64,000 nt of DNA. It comes from Sistotremastrum niveocremeum HHB9708 (Eukaryota > Basidiomycota > Agaricomycetes > Sistotremastrales > Sistotremastraceae). Below, piece after piece: positions 13,465 through 26,290 of the stretch. The DNA is taken from positions 62,001-126,000 of the forward strand of contig KV419407.1 of assembly GCA_001630475.1 (NCBI GenBank), given 5' to 3'. The stretch's first letter is position 1, and the number at the start of each line of letters is the position of its first letter. The notes beneath the pieces were generated by a model that had not been told where the DNA came from, made no database searches, and saw nothing but the letters and a program-made list of their open reading frames with translations. The translations under genes and the position numbers were made by a program.

Positions 13465-14917
13465 TTATCGGGGAGGGGCTCCATAATTTGGGTTGAATCC
13501 ATACTGAGCAGCCTGAGCTTGGGCTTGGGCTTGCGCCTGAGCTTGCGCCTGTTGCGCTTGCACTTGCGCTTGATATTGGGCATGCGTATTTGTAGGGTGC
13601 TGTGCGATGCCTGGTTGTTGATAGTAGGCAGCGGGAACGTTACCCAATGCGAGGTGTGGTTGATAGGATACGGGGTGCTGTTGATGTTGCTGATTGAAAT
13701 TGGTTTGAGTGGAATCAGGATGATGATAGTAGGGTGGGGGAGCGGGTGGAGGCATGTTAAAAGAATATTGTTGCGTACTGGCTGGTTGGAAATAAGGGTG
13801 ATTGAGAGCCTCAGCTGCACTGATGCGTTTAGCAGGGTCAAATTGAAGAAGACGTTCAAGAAGATCGATGGCTGCGGAATAGATTCTGAGTCTCTATATG
13901 CAATAGAAAGTCAGGGAAATTTACCGGCAGGTGACGCTTTAGGCAAGATCTGCTGGAAAGGTACTTTGGGGTACCTAGGGTACTGCTTTATCACGATTTC
14001 GGGCTGAAAAGGTCTTGTTAGCACAAAGATGAGCCCAAGATGATCCTACATACTGAATCCTGAGCTATCTTGCGTAGCGTTCGGTCATCAGGAGTACCGA
14101 TGATACGCATTATATGCAGCAACTGATCCTGATTGTCACGACCTCGGAATAGAGGCATGCCGGATATCATCTCCGCAAAGATACATCCACAAGACCACAC
14201 GTCGATGGAGGTGCTGTAGGTTCGGGATCCTAACAGGACATCCGGTGCTCTGTACCATAAAGTGACGACCTGAGTGAAGTGAGACACGTGTCAAGACCGA
14301 TCATTAGGAATATCCACCTCGTTAGAGAAAGTGTTGACTGGTACGCCGAAAGCACGAGCGAGACCGAAATCGCCGATCTTCAGCTCGCCTTTACGGTTAA
14401 TAAGGAGGTTCTGAGGTTTGAGATCTCTGTGGAGAACGCGGTTTTCATGGCAGAAAGCGACACCGGTCAAGAGTTGTCGCATGAAGCTATGTACAACACG
14501 CGGATCGAGGGCAGATCGGTCGCCGTGGGTGTCCATGTACTTCTTGAGATCTTGTTCACAGAACTCGAAGATCAAGACGAGTTTGGTCTCGGTGTGAATG
14601 ACATCATGAAGGCGAACGATGTTGACATGCTTCAGTTCCTTCATCAACGAAATCTCCCGGATGGCGGTCGATGGCGTCCCCTCCTCAGCATCCAGATGAA
14701 TCTCTTTCAAGGCCACTATTTCATTGGTGGTCCTAGATCGACCTTTGTACACCGTAGCGTATGTCCCTTCACCGAGTTTTTCTTGCTTGAGAGTCAAATG
14801 AGTGTTCGGTCACAAAACAATCGACCGGTAGTGGGCTAACCTATGAGTGGCGTCAGCATACAAAGAACACCAAAGTGAAAGGTGATGTCACACCTGGATG
14901 TAGTTCATCGTGGCCAT
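13465..14917 (-). CDS. PHO85: PHO85/CDK5-type cyclin-dependent kinase with Gln/Ala-rich tail
   Basis: Five exons (14917-14894, 14785-14318, 14269-14054, 14003-13925, 13871-13465) give 397 residues. Kinase landmarks: glycine loop [14 protein letters not shown], catalytic Lys in IVALKEIHL, cyclin-binding PSTAIRE helix, HRD motif [13 protein letters not shown] in [12 protein letters not shown], activation segment [19 protein letters not shown], and [13 protein letters not shown]. The sequence around [15 protein letters not shown] matches Pho85 better than Cdc28. In yeast Pho85 pairs with many cyclins to control phosphate response, glycogen, polarity and the cell cycle. Yeast Pho85 is about 305 residues; here about 95 extra C-terminal residues are rich in Gln, Ala, Pro and Tyr with a QA repeat. 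Intron 1 is 108 bases, twice the local norm, and looks like two abutting introns. A second in-frame ATG lies at 14908. Confidence 0.93.
13501..13581 (-). repeat. Gln-Ala dipeptide coding repeat in the kinase tail
   Basis: An imprecise six-base repeat (GCTTGG/GCCTGA-type units on the plus strand) encodes about 27 residues of mostly alternating Gln and Ala near the C-terminus of the PHO85-like kinase. Such runs are disordered or weakly helical and can change length by slippage. Confidence 0.8.
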
Positions 14918-15433
14918 GACTGAAGTAACAAACGAAAGTAATACAGAGAGTAGAAAAGGGAGGCCAAAGGATGAAGGGTGAAGTCAAGTGGCAAGAGACC
15001 TGAAACTCGTGGCTGTGGTTCCGCAAGGGTTTGCGTCTCCGCTGGATCTTTATGACTCGGCGACAGATTAAAAGCTTAGCCTAGCCTTCGCTCTTTCCCC
15101 GCTGTCTGTGCTTGGTTTCTGGCGTCCTGGAATCGCTGTGCAGCCTGTGTGATGACAACAGGGCACGGCCACGAGCACAGTTTGTAAAGCCCGGACATCA
15201 GTTACGTGAAATTGGCTAACCGAGCTCGGCTCCTGTACCGGCACCGAGCTCGTCAATGTGTTGGTACATAGTACATGTAGTACATTTATTGTGACTGAAA
15301 ACCAACGGAAGAATGATATGAAAACAAAACAATAATCCCATTGTACACAATGCAAATCGCTTCAAAGAAGATAAAGAAAATCTCAAAATGGTATCATCCG
15401 CTGGGTTATACTCGTCCGATGTTGATCTCAATC
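14918..15433. other. Intergenic stretch upstream of the kinase gene
   Basis: Contains the promoter and 5' UTR of the PHO85-like gene and the 3' UTR of the RhoGAP gene, both minus strand. Two overlapping open frames (15068-15355, 15216-15431) have no recognisable content. No RNA gene or repeat seen. Confidence 0.4.
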
Positions 15434-18400
15434 TTATACGGACTCGTGACTTCTGGGGGGTGAAGCCGCAGGAGAGGGCAGGAGTGCGTTGGTGGTCTTG
15501 GGCGTTTCGGGTAAGATGGGGCTAGCAAACATGTCAGACGAGATTGATTGCCTGTGAGACAGCCTCGCATCATATGAGGAAGCCTCGTCTGGTTCCTGAC
15601 CAGGACGTCCAAATGATTCGACAGAATACGACGCAATCGACCCCCCGGTATCACCCAGGGAGGAATCTTGCTTTTGTAAAGGTCGGGAAGGAAGTGGTGG
15701 TGGTGGCATTGCATCATCGTCGTTGGATGTAACTCGGGCTGTCCGTCTGGAAGGATGTATGCTGTCACTAGGACGTGGGGGAAGTTGAGGCGTAAAGTCC
15801 TGGGAGCGGGATCCAGAAGCAACTCTTTCCTTCGGAGGGATAGTAGCAACTTGGGTATACGAGGAGCCATAATCATATCTGGCTGGAAGCTCCCCTGCAG
15901 GTGCTGGAGGTAACGGAGACTGGTGTGTTCCTTGATCATCGAATAATTGGCCCGCGAACGTGATCATGTCTTCCATCACCGAATCCTGTCAAGGTGTCTA
16001 CGCTGAGTTATGTCTCCACAACAGTGCTAGCTGAGATGTACCTTCCATGCCTGAACGCTCAATATATCTGAAGGCTTAGGAAGCTCATCTTCGCCGAATA
16101 TCACTGCACTGAAGACGATAGCAAGATTCTTGGCATCCATTTTGTTCTTATCGGCCCGTGCAGCAACGCGCGCAAGATGCTCGACTATGGCCTTGAGTGT
16201 TGCTTGATGAACTGGAGGTATCCGTCGCATCTTTGACCGTAGTGTACGGAAGTTACTGCTAATTTGCTCCTCTGTTCTTCATGAGAATGTAATTTCAGTC
16301 ACATCACAAAGACTTTACCTCGCTCCTCTGTATGTTTGACACGATCTTCTAATGGAAACTTGAAGACGGGTTCCGGGAGTTCTCGCAGATATAGCTATGC
16401 CAAAGTCAAGAAATGATCCCCAGATTGCTTGAAAAAGCAAACCTTCAAGACCGAACTGATGCAGTAAACGTCATCTGTTAAGGGGTTGAAGGCGAATCGT
16501 CGTTCATCTCGTTCGATCCGGTGTGTAAGCTGGATCAATATAGTAAGTCAATCGCAGTAGACCGGTGGGTAAATGAACATACGTCCTGTACTGACGCATG
16601 TCGGCCGGATATCTAGGTCAAGCCTGAGCATTCGGTTGTTCAACAGAGGCAAATAGCTTACCCTATAAATGCCTTCCGACTCAAGACCTCTAGTTTGGAT
16701 CTCATGTATACACAGTCTGACCAATTTTGGCAGTTCACCGTCCATAAGCCCTCGAGAGGTGGCATAGTCCACCAGAGATACACCGAATATAAGATCGTTG
16801 CATTCTCCGACATGATAGTTGTAATATAGGGTTCGTTTGGGGGTCGCCAGAGCCATCGAACGCGGTGTCTGAGCTGAGATACTGATCACGTCCTTGTCAG
16901 GTGAGATCGCCGCGACTGCCTCGGTTACATGCGCCCCTAATTGAGCGGCTGTTCTTGCAATTGCACTAGATAAAATGATGTTATGGCAATCAATCTCAGA
17001 GGTTCGTGGGACCTACATTAGATTTGAAGTATAATTCTCTAGCACCTTCCTCATCACATATGAACATTCGTGGGCAAATATCTCTAGACTCTGAAAATAA
17101 TTAGATCGCAAACTCACTTGGCCCAGCGTCGACTTACCTTATAGCCGCCCTCAAGAATCTTGATACGGTTCAATCTGAGTGTCTCCAGCCAATGCACGGC
17201 CTTTCGATATTCCTTGTCTGAAGGCAATCAGATCGGAGATAGCGGATAAACCAAGTTGGTACCTGCTTCATCTGCTTCGCGCTTGGCTCTCACTCCCCGA
17301 AGTGCACCATCAGGACGGCCACCCAGTACCTCCCTCGTTGTGGCCCCTGCTTTTCCTTCTCCTAGAAAGCTGATGATTTGGTTCAACTGCTTCTTTCCTA
17401 CAGAGCACATCGATGTCATTTAAACTCAATTTCAGGAAACCGTCAATCACACCTTGATGGGCAAGATCTTGTAGGGAGTTTGATGTTGAGGGCGATCTGG
17501 CTCGGGTGTTCGGTTGAGAGAGTGAAGGTTGACGATGTGGAGGTCTGAGAGGGATAGGCGAAGTGATTTGTTGAGTGTAAGGTTTCTGATATACAGGAGC
17601 TGAGCTCTCTGTAGCGCCAGAGGACTGGGGCATGGTGGTGTTTGAAGACCCTTGGGGAGCGGATTTGTAGTCCTAGGACCACTTTAATGCACGTGAAAGG
17701 GCGATTGGATGAGATCTTACCTCTACATCTTGACATTTCTTAAGATATTGACGCTTCAGCTTCGGCAGATCATTTTCCGCATAAGACTGATACGCAGACA
17801 TTGACTCTTTGATATCCTCCTTGACACGCTTTCGCGTGCGTTCTTGAGTTTCCTGATCCGAAGTCTATCAGCTAATGAGGAAGTTGACGCGGATGAATCT
17901 GACCTTGAGCGATGTAAGGGGTGCAATCACGTCACGTCTCAAGACTTCAGCGAAAGCTGAACGTGTATCGGCTTCTGTGGGTGCACGGTCTCAGAGGTGC
18001 TTGAGTGTGAGAAGGATAGCATTCAACCTCTGTCAACGTTATCTCTCACTTCTCGCCATGCTTTCTTTGCTGTTGATGGTGTGCGATCATCCAAGACGGA
18101 GTCGATAGCTTTCCATTTAATGTGTAATCGCTGCAGACTTTCCGCGCTGCAAAGCCGATAAATGATGATGACGCCTGGCATAGACATTTGAAAGCATACT
18201 ACTGCTCCTCGATACGTAACCTAAGGTTATTAAATAAACGACGAGAGAAGATGATACAGAAGCAGAACGGACCGCTCGCTGAAGAATGAGATATAGGCAT
18301 CAGACAAGACTGTATGACGCGATCAGAGGCTTGAAACTGGGAAAGAAGGCTCTCAAACCCTTGAGCTGTTGATCGAAGAGAGGTAATGGGCCTGCTTGAC

Positions 18401-18440
18401 TGAGGTCGATTGACGATTTAGAGGCTGGAGCATCCGCCAT
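15434..18440 (-). CDS. F-BAR and RhoGAP domain protein (Rgd1/Rga7-like)
   Basis: The multi-exon gene starts at 18440 (MADAPASKSSIDLSQ) and stops at 15434. The N-terminal half is an F-BAR helical domain: LSDAYISFFSERLRIEEQYA, ESLQRLHIKWKAID, then TQERTRKRVKEDIKES and LPKLKRQYLKKCQD. A Ser/Pro-rich linker follows. The RhoGAP domain reads FGVSLVDYATSRG, LVRLCIHEIQTRGLESEGIY (with the arginine-finger neighbourhood), LYLRELPEPVFKFPL and NKMDAKNLAIVFSAVIFG. The C-terminus is disordered, with polyproline and SRP-type groups that could bind SH3 domains. In yeasts such proteins bend or sense membrane and switch off Rho GTPases at growth sites and during cytokinesis. Exon 1 ends at a weak GTTTGA donor (intron 18358-18310, 49 bases); without that splice the frame closes, so the assignment depends on it. 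Confidence 0.88.
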
Positions 18441-19313
18441 TATTATTTAGACTTCACAGCAGGAGCCAGCAAGAGCAAACATACGCAAACATGCACAGCG
18501 TGCCTGGCTCTGGTGCATGCAACGCCTGGCTTTGCCTCTACCGTCATTCCGATAGTCGTGTTGGACTTTTCCTTGCTGAAATCTTGGTCTCTTCTGTGCA
18601 CGGCTGGGAACTTGACCGTGTAGACTGCACTGAGGCTCTCTCCGTTCAAGTCAAGGAGCGAATCATTCCATTTTTTCCTGCTATGTTATGGTCGCGTGTT
18701 ATGCGTCTTCTGGTATCTGGGTCATGAACGGATGTTTAGTGCAATATCTGTGCGACGCGACAGCTATGCGAAGACAGAACCAACAACCCATTCGCTGCCG
18801 CCGTTGACTCTGTGCTCTCATCTCATCTCAAGCGTCATTTTCTGTTCCGACCGACGTGATGCCGAACACTTCGATCGCTTGTGGCACGCCCTGGCGTCTA
18901 TTGCATCTCAGATTGTGCGTTGCAAGAGTTAAAGCAAACCCTTCGACTGGTCTGTCATGGTGACCGGAGCAGAACTCGGAGCGCTAGTGGTTTGTGTTCC
19001 TGCCGACTAGTTTCTGGCCTCAAGATAAGCTTCAAGAGTACAGGAAACCCTATTTTGGGGCTCATGACGTAGTTCATTTTAAGCTCAAGATTTATCGACC
19101 GCTACCGGATAAGCATACCAGGTATTGGATTGTAGTCTACACTTATACGTCCCGTCTGTCGTCTGCCCAGTAAATATATATATTTTCAAAGAAAGTGCTC
19201 GTGTGGGTGCCTGATCGGCTGATTAGAGAAGAGGGTCGAGCATGTGCTACGCTCCCAATTATTAGAGGGTCGGTTTCGGAGCTGCTTCACTACACTTCCT
19301 ATCCACATCTATC
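18441..19313. promoter_or_regulatory. Shared promoter region between RhoGAP (-) and ABC transporter (+)
   Basis: An 873-base gap lies between two divergent start codons, the longest non-coding stretch in the window. It should carry the promoters and 5' UTRs of both genes. An AT-rich run (taaatatatata) lies about 140 bases before the transporter ATG and could be a TATA-like element, though its distance from the transcription start is unknown. Short open frames inside show no domain. Confidence 0.5.
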
Positions 19314-22300
19314 ATGCCACCGCCCCAGGTGGTCTTCGTGGACACTGGCAATGTCATATCGACATTCGCTAAGACCAAGGGGTGAGTGTCTATGCCGTTC
19401 GTGAGCTTGTCGAATGGGCTGATTTTGGCTCATTAAGGTCTATCTGGCTTCATCCCTTGCTGATTCCAGTATACGTTGCCCTCTTTTCTATCTTCATTTT
19501 CGCCTTGCATGGTATCGCTCGGATACCTGCTGTGTCTCGTCTCCTAGTCCGTTGGAAGCTCCGCGAGGAACCCACCGAGACTGAGAGCGACCCTCCCACA
19601 CACACAGGCGGCTTGTACACCGACATTAAAGAACATATTAGAAAGGAGGGAGGTCTTTATATCTTCTCTCTCAAAGCCCTGAGACTTGCGGGATGCTTGA
19701 CACTCGTCGGCTTGACTATTGCTGTCATCATCTCCGAGAAACACGACCACGCGAAGACCAGCGAGAAGCACTGGGGCAAGAAGAAGAAGAAGGGTAAAAA
19801 GAGGAATCAAGACGTCTGGTTCACTGACGACGAGTGGGTCCAGATTGGCCTTTGTTTCGTCTTCGTGAGTTTACTTCCGGTTTATTCGATCACTGGTGTC
19901 CGATCTCTGAAATAGGCGTATACGGCATTCTTGTCGCTCTTGTCCCTGACTGCTAAACGTCGATGGGCTGTTCGTGCCGCTCGCCATCTCGTTCTCATCC
20001 TTCTGGTCATATTCGCCGTCTATTTCTATCGCGACTTCTGGGCATTCGCTACCTACACTGGATCCCCCGCCGACCAGGTCGAGGGAGTCTATCTATGGCC
20101 CAAATTTGGCGTTCTCTCCTTGGTCTCGGTTCTCGTTCCATTAATCATGCCCAGTCAATACATTCCTCTCGATCCCAAGGTTCGTTTCCCCTATTATCCG
20201 CGTAGCATGAAGTTCACACCTCCAAAGAACCCTCAAGAGACGCCCAACAAAGAACAAACCGCCTCTCCTATCTCTTTCATGACGTTTTCTTTCCTCGATG
20301 AAATTGTATTCAAAGCATACCGGATGCCACATCTTTCTTGGAATTTACTTCCTCCCCTATGTGATTACGACAAGTCTGAATATCTAGCTCAACGAAGTTT
20401 CAAAGTGAGATATTTCCATTACAGAGACCCTCATATCTAATCTTTCAAGCAAGTACCTCTACCCCGCCAATGGCGCGAAACGTCGACACTTGTTCTTCAG
20501 TCTCATGCGAGTGTTCTGTAGGTTGTATTATCTTCCGAAACCTTTCCAGGTCTGATGCTCCCCAGGGAAAGAATATATTCAACTTTTCATCTGGATCACT
20601 ATCAAGGTTAGCTACAAGATTTTGTTAGGGAATGAGGCTAATTAAATATTCTAGGTCCTTTCTCAGTTTGCGCCTCCTTTGGCGATCAACCGTTTATTAG
20701 AGTGATGGGCTATGATTTCTAGACGCAAAATAATGAAGCTCATATTTTTTGGCAGCTCGATGGAAAAGAAAGGCGACGGTGTGCTCGTTCGCCCCTGGAT
20801 CTGGATCCTACTCTTGTTCCTGGGTCCTGTAGTAGGAAGGTAGGGTTCATTCTTGCTAACTTTAGTCCGTTACTAACAATGTATAGTATATCCATGCAGT
20901 GGTACATCTTTGTTGCCGTACGTGTTATCTATACTCATCGCGACACTAATTTATTTGACATATTCGCAGACTGGAAGTTTGGTTCGGGTTGAAAGTATGT
21001 TCACGCAACTTGTGTTCGAGCATGCGCTACGCATCCGTCTTGTGGAAAAGAGCAGTCGATCAGGGAGTGCAGCTTCAACCAGGACATCCTCACCAGATAC
21101 TGCTTCCATTGCTGATTCGACCGTGGCCGAAAGTTCCGCGGCTGGAAGTTTGGCCGATAGTGAGGCTACCGTAGCAGATCCAAAGGCTGCTGCGTCAAAC
21201 GAAAGCCCTATCAAGGGATCGACTACTCAACCTGCCGCAATTCCTTCTCCCACCCCAGCCGTTACTCCCGACGATACGGATAGTGGCCCCAAAGCCAGTA
21301 ATCTTATTGGAAAAATCAACAATTTGATCACGGTGGACACCCAAAATATCGTCGATGGTCGAGACTTCTTGCTTGTTGGTTCGTGGTCTTCGTCGTCGAA
21401 CAGCAGTTCGCTCATGCTATCGGCCTGCAGCTTGGTATTGTCCGCTTCAAATCGCACTCTGCATCTGGTTTTTATACCTTTTGCTCGGATGGAGGTATTC
21501 GATTCCTCTTTTGCCTGATGTGTTACTGAACTGGGCTGACATTAAGTGCGTTTATCGGCATGCTCGTTATGATACTGTACGCCTACCAATTCCGTCGCTT
21601 TTCCAAACTTATGTCCATACAGATGTTTCCCTTTGCCTGGATACGTCGCAAAACTGGTCAACACAGTACAGGTAGAGCGCATGAAGAGGGTGAGCATTAC
21701 AGCAATCAACCGATTTGACTCTTAGCGCTTGCCATACATAGACCGATGCTAGAACTCAAGGTGTGACGGAAGTCATGAACGTCTTGCGCATGATAAAGCT
21801 CTTTGGCTGGGAACCAAAGATGCTGGCACGATTGACGGAGACAAGGTCAGGACGATATTTCGGGGGCAGCCCAGATCTCTACTGAATGCCTTCGGTTGCG
21901 AATAGAGACGAAGAACTGAAATGGATCAAGAAGCGACAAATTCTTCAATTAGTGAACGCGGTCCTGAAGTAAGACTCCTCCTGTGGATTAGTTTAGATTA
22001 TTGATTTGACCCATTTTAGTTATACTATCCCCCTGCTGAGCTTGATATCAACTTACTCCATATATGTTGGTATCTTTTTATCAGCTCATAAGCACCCACC
22101 AACTTCTATGCTAACCGAATCTTAGACGCTGGTTATGAAACAAGAACTCACTGGTATGACGAGACCTCGAGAGAGGAAATATACGCTAATCTATTTATCT
22201 AGCATCCAGGGTTTTCTCATCTATGGCTCGTGAGTTGTGTCCTCGAAGATTTTTGTCACTATTTAACGATTGATTTAGTATTTGATATGATGCGTGACCA

Positions 22301-25300
22301 GCTGCATATGGTGTTTTTCATGATTCCGGCAGTTATTCAAGGTTTGTGCACAATAACTGTCAATCACATCTCTAAATTGTCCTGTAGCCAAGGTTTCTCT
22401 GGAGCGCGTGTCGGAATTTCTTGAAGAAGTACTTGACCTTATCAGCAGAGAAATAACACGCGTATTGACGTTGTGTTAGAGCGAATTATTAGATGCCTTC
22501 AACCCTGCTTACGAGGATAGAAAAGCAATCGCGGGTCAAGTGCCAAGTCAAGAGGTTATTGGCTTCCATGATGCCACCTTCAGTTGGAGCGACACTAGTT
22601 CTGGAATCACAACACCCTCCAGAAGAGACTTCCGCTTGAGGATCGATGGGGATCTAGAATTCAAACGCGGTCAAATCAACCTTATCGTGGGCCCTACGGG
22701 GTCAGGGAAGACCAGTCTATTATATGCACTACTTGGTGGGTTGTAATACATTGAATGGCCATTCTCGGACTAATGCGAGTTTAGGGGAGATGCATTTGCA
22801 ATCCTCTGGCCCGGGAAGTTGGTTCAATTTGCCTCGCGAAGGTGGGGTTGCGTACGCAGCCCAAGAATCTTGGGTTCAGAACGAAACCATCAAAGTGAGC
22901 CTTTTGACCATCGTGCGAGATTGTGTTTACCCGTCACAGGACAATATTCTATTTGGGAGCCCTTATGATGAAGAGCGATATCGAAAGGGTCCGTATGTTT
23001 ACGAACCAATGGACTGGAATCCAGGTTAAACAATAATAGTCATTTATCAATGTGCCCTCGAGCGGGATCTCGCACTCCTCCATGCCGGAGATCAGACAGA
23101 GGTACGATCAATTTTCTGTCTTTGGATAGGTATTGATGTAGTACAGGTCGGAGAGAAAGGTCTCACTATGAGGTGACCACCATTTTTTTCGGTTCGACCA
23201 AAATTAATAATGATTATTTGTTGTCGAATACGTACAGTGGCGGACAAAAGGTAAACACCAACGTTCCTAACCTCGCAGTCGAAGAACTCAAGAAAGCTAG
23301 GCTCGCATCACTCTGGCAAGAGCGATTTATTCCCCGGCCCAAATCCTCCTTCTGGATGATGTCTTGGCCGCTTTGGACGTACATACATCACAATGGATAG
23401 TCGATAAGTGCTTCCGCGGGGACTTAGTTGCTGGCCGAACAGTATTGCTTGTGGTACGTAGTATATTTCCACAGCGTTGCTACCTCCGCTTACACGTATC
23501 CACAGACCCATAACGTTGCCATTGCTTCACCCGTTGCAAGCTTTGTGGTATCGCTCGGTCTCGACGGTCGCGTAGTCAGCCAAGGCTCTATGGCCGATGC
23601 TCTGAGTCACAACAAGACATTGCTGGCTGATGTGGCGCAAGAACAACAGGCCATCGAAAATGCTAAGGAGAATTCTGATGCGCCAATCGTAGAAGCGAAA
23701 GAGGTGAAACCGGACGGCAAACTCATCGTGGCCGAGGAAATCGCAGAAGGACATATCAGCTGGCAAGCTCTCAAACTGTATCTGTCAAGCTTAGGCGGAT
23801 TCAAGTTCTGGATGGCTTATGTGTTGGGCACTCTCATTTGCGACATCCTTAGCACGGTTCAAACCTGGTTCCTTGGTTACTGGGCATCTCAGTACGAGCA
23901 TCGCCCTGCGTCAGAGGTTAACGTACCTGGGTATGTGTATATTCTATGCAAAGTACATCATTTGTTTACTCGGTGCTCAGATACCTCGCTGTCTATGCAG
24001 CCCTTCTTGGTATTGCTGTCGCCTTCTATTCCGCCGCTTGGACTGTGTACATCTTTGGAGCCATCAAAGCTTCCAGAAATATCTATAGAAAGCTGATAGA
24101 AGCAATTCTGGGAACGACGCTTCGGTATGAGAACTTATCGTTACTCGCTTTTCACACGCTGAGTTGGCCGTAGGTGGCTGGATACAGTCCCGACTTCTCG
24201 AGTCATTGCCCGTTGCACACAGGACATCCGGGCTGTCGATGGTCCCGTCAGTCAGCATCTGGTAGATCTCATCGAAATGTCTATCACATTGGTCTGCAAA
24301 TTGGCAGCTGTGGTGATCATGACTCCTCCTTTCATTCTTCCCGGAGTATTAGTTGGTCTGGTCGGTGGCTGGCTTGGGCAGGTTTACATCAAAGCACAGC
24401 TCTCAGTCAAACGTATGTCGGCTCCATCTTAGACAATCTGGCAAAATCTGATCCATCGTCTGACAGGTGAAATGAGCAACGCTCGTTCTCCCGTTCTTGG
24501 TCATTTTGGTGCTGCTATAGTGGGCCTCAGTGAGCAATCCGTCTCTAAGCCATTGGGCGCTTATCAATGAATTTCCATTAGCCTCCCTTCGAGCCTACGG
24601 CGCCCAAGGATCGTTCAAATTGGAATCCATGAAACGTATCGACAAGTATACTAGAGCTGCTAGAACCTTCTATAATCTGAACAGGCACGTTCCATCATGT
24701 CCTCGCACTCACAGGATGACCTGACGATTTTGTAGATGGATATGTATGCATTCCGATCGTGGACGAGTGAATATGCTGACAACCTCTTTCGCAGGTTTGC
24801 GCGCGGACTCATTGGGAGCTGTCTTCTCTGCGGGACTTGCAGCTTACCTTGTTTATTGTACTGATTCAGATGCCAGTAGCACCGGCTTCTCTTTGAACAT
24901 GGCAGGTTGATTGAATCCGCATTTATCTCGTGTTTGGCGTACTAACAGCCTTTCAGTCGGATTCTCGGGCCTCATCTTGTGGTGGGTACGAATTGCGAAC
25001 GAATTCGAGGTAAGGTTCATCATTACTTTGACTTGCGTTGTATTAAGCCTATTTTAGGTCCAAGGAAATAGGTAATGGAATCACGACCTCCCAAAAATTT
25101 CTGCATCTGACGCACTGCATATCCCATAGTCTGGAGCGCATACAAGACTACATTGACATTGATCAAGAGCCGAAAGCCACTCCAGAAGGGAAACCTCCTG
25201 CGTACTGGCCTTCCAGCGGAGAAATTCGTGTTGAAAATCTCAGTGCTCGATACTCATCTGATGGTCCTGAAGTGTTGCATAACCTCTCGTTCAATATCAA

Positions 25301-26133
25301 GTCTGGAGAACGCATCGGAGTCGTGGGTCGCACTGGAAGTGGAAAGTCCAGCTTAACGCTCTCCTTGCTTCGCTGTATCTACACCAGCGGCTCGGTCTTC
25401 TACGACGGCCTCGACACAAGCAAGATGAACCTGGATGCTTTGCGATCCAACATTACAATCATTCCTCAACAACCTGAACTCATCACAGGTACTCTGCGCC
25501 AGAACTTAGATCCCTTCTCCGACCACGATGACGCCGTCCTGAATGACGCGCTTCATGCCGCGGGATTGACCAACTTGCAGGATGAGTCTGATGAAGGCCG
25601 GATCACCTTGGAGACCACCATTGCCAGTGGCGGATCCAATTTATCGGTTGGGCAAAGACAAATTCTGGCTCTTGCAAGAGCGATCGTTCGAGGAAGCAAG
25701 CTTCTGATCCTGGATGAGGGTAAGCTCCTTGCTTCGCGAATGGGCAGCCCTTGACTTCTGCACCTTCAGCGACGTCGGCCATTGATTATGAGACCGACAA
25801 CATCGTCCAAACATCAATCCGAAGGGAACTCAAGGATGTTACGCTTCTCACGGTTGCTCATAGGTTGCAGACAATTATGGATGCAGATAAAATTGTACGT
25901 GAAGATCTGGACGCTGCTTTTCCTAGACACTCACCCCGGATTTAGATGGTTCTTGATTCCGGAAACTTGGTAAGCCCTATGTCGACAAAACATCTGCATC
26001 ACAAAATGCTGACTTCTTTTAGGTTGAATTTGATAGTCCAAGCAACCTGCTCAAAAACCCGAATGGTTATCTTCGGTCACTGGTCGATAAAAGCGGTGAC
26101 AAGGCGAAACTGTACGCGATGGCTGGTCTGTGA
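19314..26133 (+). CDS. ABC transporter, ABCC (MRP/YBT1-like) subfamily
   Basis: A full-length ABC exporter split by about two dozen short introns, ATG at 19314, TGA at 26131-26133. The N-terminus has several extra membrane helices (LLIPVYVALFSIFIFALHGI, LVLILLVIFAVYFYRDF), the TMD0 typical of ABCC. NBD1 has Walker A GPTGSGKTS (about 22689-22715), signature SGGQK split by an intron before ARITLARA (about 23240-23310), Walker B LLLDD and the H-loop VTHN. NBD2 has Walker A GRTGSGKSS (about 25326), signature LSVGQRQ, Walker B LLILDE with ATS after an intron, and VAHR. NBD1 has Asp where the catalytic Glu should be (DDVLAALD), the usual degenerate site of ABCC proteins. The family pumps glutathione conjugates, bile acids, drugs or metals, often into the vacuole; substrate unknown. 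Confidence 0.92.
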
Positions 26134-26290
26134 AGTTCCGTTGAGGGAGGAAAGCAATAGTCCGACATCCGTTATCTATGAAACTTGTTTAAAATATAAT
26201 CAATAGACTATCTTGGAAGCCAAAGCTAGGAACCAGGGGGCCCAGGACGTGATCGCATGCAGCGCGATGAAATAAATTCCTAAGAACAAG

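Noticed and set aside
18301-18360. An apparent frameshift near the 5' end of the F-BAR/RhoGAP gene, where LFDQQLKG and SDAYISFF lie in different frames.
   Set aside because: A 49-base intron (18358-18310) with a GTTTGA donor and TACAG acceptor joins the frames, so no mutation is needed.
22500-23600. NBD1 Walker B with Asp instead of Glu taken as damage to the ABC transporter.
   Set aside because: A degenerate first site is normal for ABCC proteins.
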